Assembly: GCF_036588685.1 (NCBI RefSeq) | Contig: NC_086374.1 | Span: forward strand, 23,986,886-24,050,885 | Length of the DNA: 64,000 nt | DNA from: Mytilus trossulus | Lineage: Eukaryota; Mollusca; Bivalvia; Mytilida; Mytilidae | Reading direction: 5' to 3' | Shown here: positions 47,201-58,094 of the stretch, piece after piece | Position numbering within the stretch: position 1 is the stretch's first letter | Layout of the letters: each line of letters starts with the position of its first letter | Translations under genes and position numbers: made by a program | The notes under the pieces: model-generated | Told to the model about the DNA's origin: nothing | Seen by the model: the letters and a program-made list of their open reading frames with translations, nothing else | Databases searched by the model: none

Positions 47201-50200
47201 AGTTTTTGTAGACTGTTGGTCGACTTTTGATCATCTTATAGTTTTGTCATAGCATTGTCAATCAGTTTTGTAGACTGTTGGTCGTCTTTTGATCGTCTTC
47301 TAGTTTTGTCATAGCATTGTCAATCAGTTTTTGTAGACTGTTCGTCGACTTTTGATCGTCTTATAGTTTTGTCATAGCATTGTCAATCAGATGGTTTTGT
47401 CATAGCATTGTCAATCAGTATTTGTAGACTGTTGGTCGTCTTCTGATCATCTTATAGTTTTGTCATAGCATTGTCAATCAGTTTTTGTAGACTGTTCGTC
47501 GACTTTTGATCGTCTTATAGTTTTGTCATAGCATTGTCAATCAGATGGTTTTGTCATAGCATTGTCAATCAGTTTTGTAGACTGTTGGTCGACTTTTGAT
47601 CATCTTATAGTTTTGTCATAGCATTGTCAATCAGTTTTTGTAGACTGTTGGTCGTCTTTTGATCGTCTTATAGTTTTGTCATAGCATTGTCAATCAGTTT
47701 TTGTAGACTGTTCGTCGACTTTTGATCGTCTTATGGTTTTGTCATAGCATTGTCAATCAGTTTTGTAGACTGTTGGTCGTCTTTTGATCGTCTTATAGTT
47801 TTGTCATAGCATTGTCAATCAGTTTTGTAGACTGTTGGTCGACTTTTGATCATCTTATAGTTTTGTCATAGCATTGTCAATCAGTTTTGTAGACTGTTGG
47901 TCGTCTTTTGATCGTCTTATAGTTTTGTCATAGCATTGTCAATCAGTTTTGTAGACTGTTGGTCGTCTTTTGATCATCTTATAGTTTTGTCATAGCATTG
48001 TCAATCAGTTTTGTAGACTGTTGGTCGTCTTTTGATCGTCTTATAGTTTTGTCATAGCATTGTCAATCAGTTTTGTAGACTGTTGGTCGTCTTTTGATCA
48101 TCTTATAGTTTTGTCATAGCATTGTCAATCAGTTTTGTAGACTGTTGGTCGACTTTTGATCGTCTTATAGTTTTGTCATAGCATTGTCAATCAGTTTTTG
48201 TAGACTGTTGGTCGTCTTTTGATCGTCTTATAGTTTTGTCATAGCATTGTCAATCAGATGGTTTTGTCATAGTATTGTCAATCAGTTTTTGTAGACTGTT
48301 GGTCGTCTTTTGATCATCTTATGGTTTTGTCATAGCATTGTCAATCAGTTTTTGTAGACTGTTGGTCGTCTTTTGATTAGCTTATTGTTTTGTTATAGCA
48401 TTGTCAATCAGTTTTTGACTAATGAGTGTGACTACCCGCCTCTCTTTTTATCACTTAGATATACACTTCTCTTATTTATGTTTTCTTTTTAACGAGGTCG
48501 TGAGATGTTTATCGACACTAGCTGATACACGAGTATTTCTGTTTTCAGTGATATTTTTTAACAATGTCATTAAGCGGGAGGTTATCTTACCTTAAAACGA
48601 GGTTCAACCCACCATCTTTTCTTTGTACCGAGTCGGGAATATTGCATTTGTTGACTTATAGTTCGTTGCTGTGTATGTTGGCGATTGTTTTTGTTGCACT
48701 TCAGTGTTCCTGTTGTATCTTTGTTTTCCTCTTATAGTTGATATGTTAGTTTGTAACCCGGATTTGTTTTATTTCAATCGATTTATGACTTTTGAACACT
48801 GGTATACTTTACTGTTGCCTTTATATATAACATAACTTCATATGTTTTGCTATCTTAATATGAACACTTATGGTCCTACATCCTGTCAATTCTTGTATTG
48901 TGTTCAAACAATCAATTTCACACCGTATGATTTTAATCATATATAATATTTTAAAGATACTTTTAAACCATAATTGTTCACATCTTAAATATGTTCATTT
49001 TTTGTTTTGTTAGAAAAAGGCCAACTCTAATGCTTATTATGCGACAGTAGAGATATCATACAGCGACGAGTCTGGAGTTAGACGTGTGGTAGACACATAC
49101 ATTGTAACGTGTACATATGATACCCACAACGACAGTATATCATCAGTCATAGAAGTATCCAGATCGTATGTATATATATATATATATGTAAATTATGCTG
49201 TGTCTATGGTAGAATTTGTTTGTGTGTTTTTTTTCCTGTGTTATATGATTTTCTCGATTTCAGTATTTGAAGACAGAACCTTTCCTTGCACTAGTATAAG
49301 ATATATTCCAAATCTGGATGTATATAGATATATAAGAATATGTGGTATGCGTGCCTATGAGACAACTCTCGGGACATCCAAGTCACAATTTGTAAAAGTA
49401 AACCATTATAGGTCAAAGTACGGTCTTCAACACGGAGCCTTGGCTCACACCGAACAGCAAGCTATAAAGGGCCCCAAAAATGACTAGTGTGAAACCATTC
49501 AAACCGGAAAACCAACGGTCTAATCTATATAAAAATCTAGAAATACTTATATGAAGCACACCAACAAACGACTACTGAACATGTATGTACGAATAACAGG
49601 ATGGATGTGTAGAATTGGAACAATCAGTTACTAGTACTTAATTTAACTTTATGTCCTATTTAGTCTGGTTCCAACGAAACAGTTACAGAGTCATATAGGA
49701 CATACTGCAAGCTCAGCATTTACTATGGAAGTTCAGGATGTCTTAGGACGCACAATTACTGGAAATATAGGTTTCAGAACAAAAATACGACTGGTGATAA
49801 CTATGTCTGGTAAGCGATTTTTTCATTTAGACTTTTAGTAGTTTCTATAGTAGAATTGCAGAAATATAATGCTTTGATAATCAATAACAGGATGCATTGA
49901 TTTAAAAAAAAATGAATATGAAATGGTTACAAGTGCTATTTTAATTCTTAAAATTAATGTAACTTTGGTAAAGGATCATATAGTAATAATCTAGATACAA
50001 ACAGAACGGTAGAATATATGTCATGCACACCTGAATAAGTGGGCAAGATAATATTGTTGTCGTTTACTTGATATTGTAGGTACAGCCACAGAGAAAGGTT
50101 TTAAAGTAGTCAATTGCGAAGGAATTACAGAAGGCTCAAGTCATAAATACTCTTTTTTGCGATCAGGGTAAGTGGCATAATTATAAAACCCAACAAGGAG

Positions 50201-53200
50201 CTAGGGTCAATTACCTCTGATTTTTTTTTCTTCCGCATACGTGTTCACTGAAGTCCGAAAAATGGTGATTTTTTATATTACTAGTATTATTATTATCAGG
50301 CTGAATGCTATATACATACTTAAGTGATTGTGGAATAAATGTGTTTTACAACTGCTAAAATTGCATGCATTTGAAGACAATTTTCTTAGAATTATGCATA
50401 TTTAAATTTCTTTTATTTTATATTTTGCAGGTAAGGACACCTTTTACATAAACCTTGAAGACACTATGTATTTTGTTATTTTTTTTATGTATAAACTTAA
50501 TTCTCAGTTAAGAACGTCCTTCTTGTTTATTTGATTTTCATCGAGTCATTTTCATACTAACTTGGTTTTCATCCTGGGAAATAATGTTTAATGTATTAAC
50601 CTTATCAAAGAATTCGCAATCTACATTTTTTTTTATTCTCTTAAATTTTTGGTATAGATGTGGTGACGGATATGTTCTGGAGAGTGATAAAGGGTTTGAG
50701 ACAGACGGTCTGGTTGCAAGAAGTCCATACTTCAAGTCTTTCATGTTGTATAGTAGTACCTCTCTATCCTTCCAATGTACTTTTAACACCTGTGAGGAAA
50801 AGTGTGATGGAGTAAGTACGTTAACACTACTCATTTAGAGAACAAATTTGTATCATTCAAGTGTTCACTCGGCGTTGTTTAACACCGTGGTTTTAAAAAT
50901 GTTGTTAGTCTAAGAATTTATTTTTGTAATGCTTGAGTTATTTTAAATAAGAAATCAAAGGACAAACGTGTCAGCTATTATTTTGTATGCATGATCCGGT
51001 GATTTTGTTCAGCTTTTCTGGAAAATCATATTATTTCTGCTTTATGGCGTCAATAGATCTGACCTGGCGATATCAGATGACTAAACACCGCCTGTTTTTC
51101 AGCTAAGGCTATCCTACTCCGAAGTGATCTTGCTCATGTAATCAGCCGTTTGAACATATGCGTGTTTTTGTTTACTTGTTTGCTTTATTTCATTCACTGA
51201 CGGCAAAAAGATTCATTCTGTGACTTTCGAACCTGGATAACCTATCCAACACTCTTCTGGAACGTTCATGTCGTGTTCATATATATTATGGCGTGATTAA
51301 ATGAGCAATTGGATTATCTTTCATTAATATTTTCTATCAACGAGAAATTAAAGAAATTTATATGTAGTGATAATGTTAACGGTTTATGTGACATTTGTTG
51401 TTAAACCTTTATCTTCAAGACTTTTCACATTAATTCAATAATAAATAATAAAGCTGGCAAGACCGTTTAAAATGCAATTTTTTTTTTAAAACCGGCAAGA
51501 ACTTAAAAGCTTTGATAGCTTAAACATATTTTGGTTGCTTAAATATAGATAAGACACAAGTTAATGAAACTTATTTTAAAAATCTTCATTAAGCTCTATA
51601 ATACAAACATGTCAAATAGAGTCGGGGGAAAACACAAGCATAATTATGATGAATGACAGTCTAATGTCTTGTCAACATTTAAAGGATTTTGTTATAAAAT
51701 AGTCCTTTCTCAATCTTCTCCGATTTCAAGGCGATATTCTCATACTATAAAAAAAAAAAAAAAAAAAGAAGATGCAGTGGTATGATTGCCAATGAGACAA
51801 ATCTCCACAAGAGACCAAAATGACAAAGAAATTAACAACTATATGTCACCGTACGGGCTTCAACAATGAGCATTGCCCATACAGCAAAGTCAGCTATAAA
51901 AGGCCCCGTAATGACAATGTAAAGCAATGCAAACGAGAAAACTAACGGCCTTATTTATATAAAAAATGAACGAAAAACAAATATGTAACACATGAACAAA
52001 CGACAACCACTAGATAGAGTTTAATGGCGACTTTCCTTGTCGGTATTGTGGGATATATGCTCATACGTACGAGCATCTAGTTTATATATGGCTGAATTTT
52101 AATCAGATTGATCCTTTCTGATTTTTGAATAAAATCGATTTATCATTTGCCGAAATCTTGAACCACTGATGTTATTGTTATTGTTATGCTCTTCCTGAAC
52201 CAATTATTGGAAATTAAAAAAAAACATCATTATATTTTTTTAGGATTCGTGTACTCATTATTTCAAAGGAAGAAGACGTCGCAAAAGAGATGGAAATCAT
52301 TTAGGATATATTTCTGGAACTGAAGGTTTTTATGATTTGTTTACATTTCGTCACAAATCGTACACCCTAAGCTACTTACATGTGCAGCTAATTTTTTACC
52401 ATATATGAATCATCCGCCCGTAGAGTACACACTACAGTTTAATGCTTTTGTATTTCTAAACTAAAGTCTGATTAATTGCCATCAAAGACCATCTAAGTTT
52501 CGAGAAATGGTATGAGTTTCTAGTCCACAGATGATTTTGATCTATGTTTTATTTGACTGTGTCACTGTCATATATATTTTATCTACACAGACCACTTTGA
52601 TAACATTGCGTTAAGAACAAAGATTTACGGTCTCCACTTGTATTGTAAGATATCCATTTTACTGTTCTTTCATTTGTCTTTGTTCTATTATTAATATTAC
52701 TTTTACTGTTGAATGGTTTTATTTGATATCCGTTTGACGTGGCTCGGTACTTATACATCTCGTTAATGTGTGTGTATTGGCTTTCATTTTTTGGTGGTTT
52801 GTTTTATATATGCGACTCTGTATTTCTTTTGTTCTTATTACTTGACCCTGTTCTTTAAAAGATCCCGTCAGTATTATTTTGGTCTATTATATGTCATTAT
52901 GATATATTTCTATTATGACTGATTACTAGAGTGGGGTGCTCATTTTCGCCGGGGACACAATTTCGCCGTTTTTGGATTTTGAGGTGTAAAAACTTCAAAG
53001 GATGGCTGAAATGGAAGAAATGTACCGGTAAATTATATTTTTATTACAAATATGATATTTTTTTAAACTGGAACAAAATCGAAGTATTTCTAAGTAAACA
53101 TTTGACTGAATGCCCTAATTTTGAATTCTTTACACCTTTGAAATGTCTGCTATTCATCTATAATGCAATTGATTTGATAAAAATTGTTAAAAGCTGCGGT

Positions 53201-56020
53201 TATTTTTTTTTAAATAGATGTGTAAAAACGGCGAATATGTGTCCCCCATTGACAAAACATCCGTAAATTTCATACACCCTTTAATCTAACTTTTCAGATG
53301 ATTTTTTTCAAACAAACCCGTTTTCAAGCTTAAGAATATTTTGCATTTGAAGTTATCTTCATATAGAAATATCAGTATACTTAAAAAACATTTAGACCTG
53401 CCCATAAACTGTAGAAAACATGGAAAGATGTGGCGAAAATGAGCACCCCACTCTATATATGTTGAACCACAAACGTCAAAGTCATTCAATCGCGTTGTGG
53501 AATTAACTATTTTTGGATTCTCATAAATTCTACCTATAACTTTTGGACTAGTTTAAATCTCGGTCTATTTCTGTAATTTGTTCTTACCGTACTTTTGATT
53601 TTTTAACTCTGTATGCTTACATTGCCTATGTAAATTTTAAAACTGTTTGTATATTGTCCCTTTTAAAATTGTTATGCGATGATGACTGATGTACCCATAT
53701 TTTGACTATTTTATTAATTGTGACTGTTTATTCTTTACGTGACTTTTACGTCTATATTGTGTACCATTCTTTACATCTATATCTTGTAGTGTACCATTCT
53801 TTACATCTATATTTTGTACCATTCTTTACATCTATATTTTGTACCATTCTTTACATCTATATTTTGTACCATTCTTTACGTCTATATTTTGTACCATTCT
53901 TTACATCTATATTTTGTACCATTCTTTACATCTATATTTTGTACCATTCTTTACATCTATATTTTGTACCATTCTTTACGTCTATATTTTGTACCATTCT
54001 TTACATCTATATTTTGTACCATTCTTTACGTCTATATTTTGTACCATTCTTTACATCTATATTTTGTACCATTCTTTACATCTATATTTTGTACCATTCT
54101 TTACCTCTATATTTTGTACCATTCTTTACATCTATATCTTGTGCCATTCTTTACGAGACTTTTACGTCTATATTGTGTACCATTCTTTACATCTATATTT
54201 TGTACCATTCTTTACATCTATATTTTGTACCATTCTTTACATCTATATTTTGTACCATTCTTTACATCTATATTTTGTACCATTCTTTACATCTATATTT
54301 TGTACCATTCTTTACCTCTATATTTTGTACCATTCTTTACATCTATATCTTGTGCCATTCTTTACGAGACTTTTACGTCTATATTGTGTACCATTCTTTA
54401 CATCTATATTTTGTACCATTCTTTACGTCTATATTTTGTACCATTCTTTACATCTATATTTTGTACCATTCTTTACGTCTATATTTTGTACCATTCTCTA
54501 CATCTATATTTTGTACCATTCTTTACATCTATATTTTGTACCATTCTTTACATCTATATTTTGTACCATTCTTTACATCTATATTTTGTACCATTCTTTA
54601 CATCTATATTTTGTACCATTCTTTACCTCTATATTTTGTACCATTCTTTACATCTATATCTTGTGCCATTCTTTACGAGACTTTTACGTCTATATTGTGT
54701 ACCATTCTTTACATCTATATTTTGTACCATTCTTTACGTCTATATTTTGTACCATTCTTTACATCTATATTTTGTACCATTCTTTACGTCTATATTTTGT
54801 ACCATTCTCTACATCTATATTTTGTACCATTCTTTACCTCTATATTTTGTACCATTCTTTACCTCTATATTTTGTACCATTCTTTACCTCTATATTTTGT
54901 ACCATTCTTTACATCTATATTTTGTACCATTCTTTACATCTATATTTTGTACCATTCTTTACCTCTATATTTTGTACCATTCTTTACATCTATATCTTGT
55001 GCCATTCTTTACGAGACTTTTACGTCTATATTGTGTACCATTCTTTACATCTATATTTTGTACCATTCTTTACGTCTATATTTTGTACCATTCTTTACAT
55101 CTATATTTTGTACCATTCTTTACGTCTATATTTTGTACCATTCTCTACATCTATATTTTGTACCATTCTTTACATCTATATTTTGTACCATTCTTTACAT
55201 CTATATTTTGTACCATTCTTTACATCTATATCTTATACCATTCTTTTTAAATCTTATTCCATTATTCGAAGACATCCAAAAAAAAAAATCATGATGAATT
55301 CATTCTGTCCTCTTTTATTTTATTTTTAAATAGACATAACAATGAATAAATATTACAGTACATGTCATATCCTATTGTCAGATATTTAGATTTGAGTAGC
55401 ATATTTAACTCATTATTTGTTATTAATTTTATATACCCAGGACATTGAATATACAATTAATGTAAATGTCATTTCTTATTGACTGATTAAACCTGTGTCT
55501 TTTTTTATTCTCAGATATCAAGAATGAAGAAAACAAAGTTCAGACAGCAGTTATACGAGTTACTGGTCCAGATATTAGTAAAACTACAAACCCAGGCGTG
55601 TCGTCTCAATCAGACAAACCATTGCAGTCCACAATATTGGAACCAGTCAAAAGTTCTAAAAGAATAACTGTTTTAAAACCATACAATAATTTTAAAAAGA
55701 ACGCTGTTCATGGACTGCAAAATAATATAACAAGATCAGCTAAATTATCAAATATGTTCACTAAAATGTTCCTACCTGCACAGCACCAAACAAAATCTAC
55801 AATAAACCTAAACACCCATTCTTCCAAGAAAAGGTTCACACATGACCAAATTGGAGCAATAGTGGGCTGTTCATCGTTCCTTCTGATGATAGGACTATTT
55901 TTAGGCATTACTTTATGGCATATTAAGCAAAAGAATAACATTGAATCACAATACCGTACTCTCAGGGTTTCTGATGTTAGTAGCTTGAAGGTTCATTTAC
56001 TCGACAATGATGAAGAGTAA
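44206..56020 (+). CDS. Zona pellucida (ZP) domain type I membrane protein
   Basis: Nine coding exons whose phases all agree: 44206-44253, 45542-45578, 46360-46550, 49014-49165, 49664-49809, 50080-50167, 50658-50811, 52244-52325, 55515-56020; total 1404 nt, 467 residues. Residues 1-16 are a signal peptide (MAIVLLVLLISYAVPN). ZP-N cysteines are C33, C57, C89 and C125 (VTCTY). ZP-C holds C204, C222, C261, C266, C270 and C275 with the pattern F-x-T-D-G-L ... LSFQCTFNTCEEKC. A basic furin-type cleavage site RRRRKR lies at 282-287, then a Ser/Thr/Lys-rich stalk, a single membrane span at about 412-434 and a 30-residue acidic-ended tail. Several N-x-S/T sites are present. ZP proteins polymerise into extracellular filaments after furin cleavage; an egg coat or apical matrix role is likely but unproven. 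The donor after exon 8 is a weak gttttt. Confidence 0.9.
44905..44985 (+). repeat. Short tandem repeat atatcaaaggtcataac
   Basis: About four units of 17-20 bp in the first coding intron of the ZP gene. Each unit includes aaaggtca, a nuclear-receptor-like half-site by text only. Confidence 0.75.
46581..48416 (+). repeat. ~62-bp minisatellite in ZP intron 3
   Basis: About 28 units. The basic unit runs from ttttgtagactgttggtcgt to tcatagcattgtcaatcag. Some units carry an extra 28-bp copy of the second half (atggttttgtcatagcattg...). Variants cluster in blocks (gtcgacttt, gttcgtcga, tcatcttat), indicating higher-order amplification. The array starts 30 bp after the exon 3 donor. Confidence 0.95.
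48420..48835 (+). repeat. Probable dispersed mussel repeat end
   Basis: Text such as gttgcactt, agttgatatgttagtttgtaacccg, and atttatgacttttgaacactggtatac...tgttgcctttat is familiar to me from mussel repeats. No second copy is in the window, so confidence is limited. Confidence 0.4.
49330..49570 (+). repeat. Mussel dispersed repeat family 3 in ZP intron 4
   Basis: It contains tatgtggtatgcgtgcctatgagac, gtaaaccattataggtcaaa, ttggctcacaccgaacagc and accaacggtctaatctat. The 133-codon frame at 49086-49487 joins real exon 4 sequence to this repeat and is not a protein end. Confidence 0.8.
51755..52015 (+). repeat. Mussel dispersed repeat family 3 in ZP intron 7
   Basis: It starts after an A run with agatgcagtggtatgattgcc and contains atgagacaaatctccac, tatgtcaccgtacgggc, aggccccgtaatgac and acaaacgacaaccac. 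Confidence 0.8.
52929..53453. mobile_element. 525-bp MITE with TA target duplication
   Basis: Perfect 22-bp inverted ends, gagtggggtgctcattttcg then cc, flanked by TA at 52927-52928 and 53454-53455. A second, inner inverted pair (ggacacaatttcgccg at 52952 and cggcgaatatgtgtcc at 53230) extends the ends. TA duplication suggests a Tc1/mariner-type mover. It lies in ZP intron 8. The 111-codon frame 52931-53266 is an internal accident. Confidence 0.9.
53740..55240 (+). repeat. 25-bp minisatellite open in all three forward frames
   Basis: About 59 units of the type gtaccattctttacatctatattt. The unit length is not a multiple of three, so each reading frame cycles through all phases; because no phase has a stop, three frames of about 480-530 codons arise. 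Higher-order blocks begin with cttgtgccattctttacgag at about 54138, 54349, 54660 and 54996, so recent copies are 211, 311 and 336 bp apart. It fills much of ZP intron 8 and ends about 275 bp before exon 9. Confidence 0.95.
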
Positions 56021-56046
56021 TACTGTTGTATTTAATTTGTAATATG

Positions 56047-56052
56047 ATTAAA
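56047..56052 (+). other. Candidate polyadenylation signal ATTAAA for the ZP gene
   Basis: It lies 27 bases after the stop codon and is followed by a GT-rich stretch (gtgttggggg, tgtgttctcttg). It is plausible but would give a very short 3-prime UTR. Confidence 0.35.
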
Positions 56053-56984
56053 AGTGTTGGGGGAAAATATGTGTTCTCTTGTTATTTGTAGCAAAGGTAA
56101 AATATGATTGTAGTTCATCTCGAAAAAAAACCCCACAAACACCAAAAGATAAAAAAAAAAAAAAGCAATCACAAATAACAAGCAGCCATTGTTAGAGGTT
56201 AATCCGGCATATTTATAAAAAGAGAGAATTTTAAAATGAGATTTAAAAAGAAAAAAAACATGTTTTAATTTTGATATGTGATGCGTGGAAAAGAAATCTG
56301 TTCCTTTCCGTTTGTTTTATGTGAACTATAATAGATTGAAGGACAATTGATTGCTCTTTTGATTTTAGTTACATTATAATCACCTTAATGTTGTGCATTT
56401 TTTTTTTGGTAAGTACAAGGGGAAAACCGAGACATATGTCTGACTTAAAATGATAAACTGAAACAATGCAGATTAATACAAGAGCCAATCAAATGTAGAA
56501 AAAAAACCAAATATGTTCCACATTTCTGAAGATTTGTTTTTATTAGGGTAACAATAAAGGGATTCATTGCTTATATCTTTGTTCAGTCGAAAATTCAAAT
56601 TAAAGACTCTCAAATCATTTCGAATACAAGATTATATATATAAAGGTCAGGATCTCGGACAGCAGATTTTTAGAGAGATTCCACACAGTCCGCTTCACCA
56701 TTTATTTTGAATTTATGATCAGCAGGATTTTACACCAGGGATTTCGATACCATAAAACATTTACTAAATTTTATCATCGGTACAAGGACATCGTTCGTAA
56801 ATATAAATCAACGTGCAGACATTTTTAATGTTCTGGTTTTTCACATCCCATCTTTTATGGTTATATTCTATACAATGCATGACAATGTCGCTATTCACCC
56901 CAAACCTAACCTAAACTTTAAACAGAATTATTCAGAATGGATTTATTTACGATACTGTCAGTCAAATTACTGTGTATTGCTGTG
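56053..56984. other. Intergenic, no gene seen
   Basis: It has A-rich runs and no supported exon. Confidence 0.4.
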
Positions 56985-57215
56985 TTTTTGTATATTCCAC
57001 ATTGGCTAGTGGTAGAGGGGAGGGTTGATATCTCAAATTAATGTTAACACCCCCTTTTCCAGCATGTTTGCACCTGATCTTATTCAGGACTGTTGGTCTT
57101 TGTAAGTCCAGTGTGTTTTTTTTCTAATTTTTGTTCGTTTAAATTTTTCGGACTTTAGTGTGTTGTTCGTTAGCTGAACTAGTATACGTTTATTGTTCAG
57201 GGGCCAGCTGAAGCT
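56985..57215 (+). repeat. Dispersed repeat family 2, copy 2
   Basis: It matches 4660-4905 in order: cacattggctagtggtagagg, gttgatatctcaaatt, gcacctgatcttattcagga, gctgaactagtatac and ggccagctgaagctg. Confidence 0.7.
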
Positions 57216-57294
57216 GTGCTGAAGACCCAAAATACATGTAACAGTTACAGATTTTCAAGATAAGCGCTTCAGCTTATAAAAAGAAATCCATATG

Positions 57295-57425
57295 CTCTTC
57301 AACTTCGCACTTCATTTGACTTTCTTAACTTTTTTGATTCGATGACCACTGACGAGTCTTTTGTAGACGAAACGCGCATCAGGCGTACAAAATTTCAATC
57401 CCGGTATCTATGACGAGTTTATTTG
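57295..57425 (+). ncRNA. Degenerate hammerhead repeat unit (solo copy)
   Basis: It is homologous to the 355-bp array units: tcttcaacttcgcacttcat, a core CTGACGA, stem II GTCT/AGAC, GAAA, acgcgca, cleavage triplet ATC and then tcaatcccggtatctatgac. The catalytic core still fits the consensus (CTGANGA, GAAA, NUH), but stem I has mismatches at its first and fourth pairs. Probably inactive or weak. Confidence 0.7.
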
Positions 57426-57942
57426 GTTCCTCCTTCTCATTTTGCTATGATCGACAGCTAAATTTTAGGCAAATATGCCTATATTAGACCATATAATGAT
57501 ATCCTCGTGCAATTTTTTTAAAATTATTCTTTTAATTATTCTTGCAACAAATTTTAAAATGTGCAAAGGATGGGTGTAATTGCGCTTTTTACGAAGCAGT
57601 TTATCTTATATTGGGATCTCGAATTCAAATTGTTTTTTTCTTTGAGGTCCTAAATGGGCATCCTTAGTTTTTTTTGGGATTACTCGACTTTTCCTTTAGA
57701 CAAAACAAAACAACAAAAAGCACGAAAACGAAAACGGGAAATGGTTTTCGCCTAGAGTTTCAAAGTTGCCTTTCTGTTTTCTTGCTCTGAAAAAAGTAAA
57801 CTCGAATTGTATCCCTGAGTCAAATGTATGAAAACATAAATGTTAGACACGTATTAAAATATATTATCTAATTGCACCATAAACTTTCACCATCTATTAA
57901 CTTTTGTGATTTGCGGACACCTTAAGTTCGGCTTCACCTGTC

Positions 57943-58089
57943 CAGGGGCGGATCCAGCCATTTTAAAAAGGGGGGTTCCTAACCCAGGACAAAAAAGGGG
58001 GGGTTCCAATTACATGTCCCCATTCAAATGCATTGATCGTCCAAAAAAAGGGGGTTCCAACCCCCGGAACCCCCGTGGATCCGCGCCTG
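57943..58089. mobile_element. Short MITE with GGCGGATC termini, copy 2
   Basis: 147 bp; left end caggggcggatccag, right end as reverse complement caggcgcggatccac, flanked by the 5-bp direct repeat CTGTC (57938-57942 and 58090-58094). Rich in runs of G that themselves pair with C runs near the right end. A related end (gtggcggatccag) is at about 58694-58706. The frame 57906-58151 crosses it and is not a gene. Confidence 0.8.
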
Positions 58090-58094
58090 CTGTC

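Noticed and set aside
49086..49487. 133-codon plus-strand frame
   Set aside because: The first part is true ZP exon 4, but the frame runs past the donor at 49165 into an intron and a dispersed repeat.
52931..53266. 111-codon plus-strand frame
   Set aside because: It starts in the inverted end of a MITE and stays inside it.
53702..55329. Three overlapping forward frames of 478-530 codons
   Set aside because: They lie entirely in a 25-bp minisatellite in a ZP intron; being open in all three frames is a property of the repeat, not of a gene.
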